64,000 bases of DNA, taken from the NCBI RefSeq assembly GCF_038443385.1, contig NZ_CP151726.1, positions 5,146,001 to 5,210,000 of the forward strand, given 5' to 3'. The notes below the pieces were generated by a model, which saw only the letters and a program-made list of their open reading frames with translations, searched no databases and had not been told where the DNA came from. Position 1 is the first letter of the stretch. Every line of letters starts with the position of its first letter. The stretch is from Stieleria varia. GTDB lineage: Bacteria > Planctomycetota > Planctomycetia > Pirellulales > Pirellulaceae. Below are positions 62,001 to 64,000 of the stretch, one piece after another. The translations under genes were made by a program, and so were the position numbers.

Positions 62001-62378
62001 ATGAAGATCTTGGCCACAGTTACAATGGCTTTGTTGACGTTTGCGATGATCGGGTGCGATGAGTCGATGCTGGATGAACAAGCGGACTCCATTCGTGACA
62101 CGACACAGGAACAGGCGGAAGACATTCGTGACACATCACAGAATGCAGCAGAGGCCACTCGTGAGGCGTCACAGAATGCGGCAGAAAACCTTCGAGATCG
62201 TGCGGACAACGCTTCCGAGTCCGTCCAAGACGCGGTAGAAAACAAGGCAGACGCGATCGAGTCGAGGGGCGAATCCAAAGCTGATGCGCTCGAAACCCAA
62301 GGCGAAAACAAGGCCGACGCGGTCGAAGACCTTGGGGAAGAGAAAGCTGATGCGGTAGAAGAACTCGATGACAAATAA
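62001..62378 (+). CDS. Lipoprotein with eight 11-residue amphipathic repeats
   Basis: 125 residues from MKILATVTMALLTFAMIGC, preceded by GAGGAGAGAGAG. The lipobox (AMIGC) predicts lipid attachment. The mature part is one highly charged helix of 11-residue repeats: DSIRDTTQEQA, EDIRDTSQNAA, EATREASQNAA, ENLRDRADNAS, ESVQDAVENKA, DAIESRGESKA, DALETQGENKA, DAVEDLGEEKA. Such repeats resemble LEA-type and apolipoprotein helices, which bind membranes or protect proteins on drying or stress. It overlaps the next gene by 11 bases, so they are coupled. Confidence 0.82.
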   Translation: MKILATVTMALLTFAMIGCDESMLDEQADSIRDTTQEQAEDIRDTSQNAAEATREASQNAAENLRDRADNASESVQDAVENKADAIESRGESKADALETQGENKADAVEDLGEEKADAVEELDDK

Positions 62379-63084
62379 TACTGTCGCAGACATTCCTCCC
62401 AAAAGTACAACACGGCTGACGATCCTCGCGATCGTGGCCGTGTTGGTCATTTTGGGCGCCGTCGTCGCCTGGGTGCTGCTAAAGCCAATAGATCATCTCG
62501 CATCGGGAAAAAAGGACGACACGATCATCATCGACTGCGACTTTGACAAGTTCCGGCAGATCATGGTCAGAAAGAACGCAACAGCGGCAATCCTTGGCCA
62601 GTCCGGAATGAGGTTGATCAGCGATCGTCTGCAAGACGTGCAGGTGGACTTGAGCAAGGACGATCGGCCGATCCTCAATGCGATTCGCGGCAGGTCAAAA
62701 TCGGACGTCAATGCGATCAAGCATCTCACCGTGAGCCTGAACGATCCTACGCTGCACGCGGACGAATTGCAGTTACGTCAAGTTGCTGAAATTGAGCCGG
62801 GTCTGATGTACGTTCGAACTTCATCGTTACGCGAAGCGGGCAGGTTGCTGAACTACGAGACCACCTTGACGGCCAAACCGAGTGGCGAAAAAACGGAAGT
62901 TCAGTTGTCAGTAGAGTTAACGGTCAACACGTCGGTCCCGAAACTTTTTGTCAGTCATGCGGAACGAGAGGTGCAGCGAGCAGCTGATGATGCGGTCGCA
63001 GGTCAAGCGAAATCAATCCGAGATTTTGTCACACAATACGCAGACCAACGATTGATCTTGCCTGAATTTCGGGGAGTGAAGTAG
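62368..63084 (+). CDS. Single-span membrane protein, hypothetical
   Basis: 238 residues. One membrane helix (LTILAIVAVLVILGAVVAWVLL, about 17-38) and an extracytoplasmic domain with IDCDFDKFRQIMVRKNATAAIL, LQDVQVDLSKDDRPILNAI, and a C-terminal helix (EVQRAADDAVAGQAKSIRDFV). No family is recognised. It overlaps the gene for the 11-repeat lipoprotein, so the two proteins probably act together at the envelope; this is inferred from position only. Confidence 0.75.
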   Translation: MTNNTVADIPPKSTTRLTILAIVAVLVILGAVVAWVLLKPIDHLASGKKDDTIIIDCDFDKFRQIMVRKNATAAILGQSGMRLISDRLQDVQVDLSKDDRPILNAIRGRSKSDVNAIKHLTVSLNDPTLHADELQLRQVAEIEPGLMYVRTSSLREAGRLLNYETTLTAKPSGEKTEVQLSVELTVNTSVPKLFVSHAEREVQRAADDAVAGQAKSIRDFVTQYADQRLILPEFRGVK

Positions 63085-63087
63085 CGA

Positions 63088-63180
63088 ATCCGCCGTCCTG
63101 GATTTCGCGGGAACTCTTTCGCGGGGGAATCTTGGCGAATGGTGGGACGAGCTGGGAGGAATGCCGGCGAATTCCAGTAC
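63088..63180. repeat. Degenerate GGATTCGCCAGAATTCC repeats between convergent genes
   Basis: GAATCCGCCGTCCTGGATTT, GGGGGAATCTTGGCGAATGG and GGAATGCCGGCGAATTCCAG are diverged copies of the family found at 9747, 54414 and 61439. They lie between two converging stops. Confidence 0.6.
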
Positions 63181-63193
63181 GAGGGTTTGGTCT

Positions 63194-64000
63194 TTAGTCT
63201 CTGGGGATGTCGTACTCGGTGAGTTTCCGGTAGGCGGTCGCCCTACTAATCCCCAGCAACTTCGCCGCTTCGGGGACGCTGCCTTCAGTGCGTGCGAGCG
63301 CTTTGCGGATCAGTCGGCGTTCCCACTCATCGATTCTCAAGGTGTCCATGCTGCTCAACCCAGTGTCACGCAGTCCCAGATCGTGTGCTTCGATGGCGGG
63401 ATCGTCCGCCATGACCACGGCGCTGTCGATGACATTTCTCAGTTGTCGGACATTTCCCGGCCAAGGGTATTCTTGCAATCGCACACGGGCAGCGTCGGAC
63501 AACTGCAGTCCGCTACGGCCGTGTTGGACACGGAAGTGCTCCAGAAAGTGATCGATCAGCAAGTTCAAGTCGTCCTCTCGTTGTCTCAGCGGCGGCACGA
63601 GCAACTCAAAAACGCTGAGTCGAAAGAACAGGTCTTCTCGAAACCTCCGCTCACGAACAAACTCTGCTAGGTCTCGATTGGTCGCAGCAATCACGCGGAC
63701 GTCCACCGATACTTGATCGGTACCGCCGACCGGCAAGAACGGATGGCCTTCCAAGATACGCAATAGCTTGGCTTGTCCGTCCAGCGTCAACTCACCGATT
63801 TCATCCAAGAACAGCGTTCCGGTGTGAGCTTGCTGAAACCAGCCGTCGTGATCGGCGTCGGCCCCCGTAAAGGATCCTTTCTTGTGACCAAAGAGCTGGC
63901 TTTCGATCAATTCGGACGGGATCGCAGCGCAGTTGACGGTCAACATCGGTCGCATCGACCGCAAGCTGTTTTCGTGAACGGCGCGGGCGACGAGTTCTTT
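63194..64000 (-). CDS. Sigma-54-dependent transcriptional activator (5' part outside window)
   Basis: At least 268 residues; the frame is open to the right edge ([18 protein letters not shown]), so the N-terminal sensor domain and Walker A are not visible. Present: the sigma-54 contact loop as GSFTGAD (GAFTGA variant), Walker [55 protein letters not shown], and a Fis-type DNA-binding helix-turn-helix at the C-terminus ([22 protein letters not shown]). The protein hydrolyses ATP to open sigma-54 promoters. Its signal and target genes cannot be told. Confidence 0.93.
   Translation of the reverse strand, partial: KELVARAVHENSLRSMRPMLTVNCAAIPSELIESQLFGHKKGSFTGADADHDGWFQQAHTGTLFLDEIGELTLDGQAKLLRILEGHPFLPVGGTDQVSVDVRVIAATNRDLAEFVRERRFREDLFFRLSVFELLVPPLRQREDDLNLLIDHFLEHFRVQHGRSGLQLSDAARVRLQEYPWPGNVRQLRNVIDSAVVMADDPAIEAHDLGLRDTGLSSMDTLRIDEWERRLIRKALARTEGSVPEAAKLLGISRATAYRKLTEYDIPRD

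Overview
The window looks like a chromosomal segment of a planctomycete, most likely a Rhodopirellula-type member of the Pirellulaceae. This is inferred from protein families rather than from a marker gene. The supporting families are a two-module anti-sigma-like protein with a FecR-type domain, a DUF1207 outer-membrane protein, GT2-GT39 fusions, an anti-sigma factor carrying leucine-rich repeats, PQQ-type propellers and the short cysteine motif protein at 6.8-7.3 kb. LPS-export type genes (LptF/G, AsmA/TamB-like, Wza-like) and porins indicate a diderm envelope. No phage, plasmid, CRISPR or secretion island is visible.

Layout. 0-2.6 kb: a multi-BON protein and a BON-MscS channel, then a 53-residue proline-rich microprotein. 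3.1-5.0 kb (minus): a three-gene operon of a TUDOR-like small protein, an SDR and a ferredoxin-reductase-like flavoprotein. 5.2-7.8 kb: small zinc-ribbon and membrane proteins and a decayed RAYT transposase. 8.1-8.4 kb: tRNA-Lys and tRNA-Ser. 8.7-16.7 kb: ApbE, a large FecR/anti-sigma-like protein, IspH fused to a ferritin-like domain, and a winged-helix regulator with its membrane partner. 17-18.4 kb: hisE and hisG. 18.6-27 kb: a membrane protein, a flippase, a Gfo/Idh/MocA - PII pair, MoxR and a PQQ-propeller protein. 28-31.3 kb: a catalytically dead RNase H homologue and glgB. 31.7-40.2 kb: a polysaccharide export lipoprotein with a giant AsmA/TamB-like protein, divergent from a large MscK-like channel. 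40.4-47 kb (minus): an envelope glycolipid operon (GT2-GT39, LptF/G permease, second GT39, DUF1207). 47.5-54.4 kb: orphan BlaI repressor, phosphate-type porin, type II NADH dehydrogenase, HlyD adaptor and a fused ABC exporter. 54.6-64 kb: P1B ATPase, ECF sigma/anti-sigma pair, a YHYH-PEBP protein, a lipoprotein with 11-residue repeats plus a membrane protein, and a truncated sigma-54 activator.

Almost every intergenic gap holds dispersed palindromic DNA, which is the most distinctive property of the window. Four things stand out. (1) Short palindromes of the TACGTCAGCC...GGCTGACGTA type lie within about 45 nt of seven separate stop codons. (2) Three composite clusters each have a shared AT-rich flank, an array of GTGAGCCTCAGGCGC hairpins and a shared terminal segment. 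(3) Two MITE-like families (131 bp with TA duplications and about 175 bp with CTAG duplications) are nested in one another and in a type-1 palindrome; removing them restores a perfect palindrome. (4) A decayed RAYT (REP-associated tyrosine transposase) is present. On the protein side the most unusual items are the IspH-ferritin fusion, the RNase H pseudoenzyme beside glgB, and the proline-rich microprotein.

Limits: all calls come from reading sequence, without database search. Family names are recognition by motif. Start sites without a clear Shine-Dalgarno are flagged.
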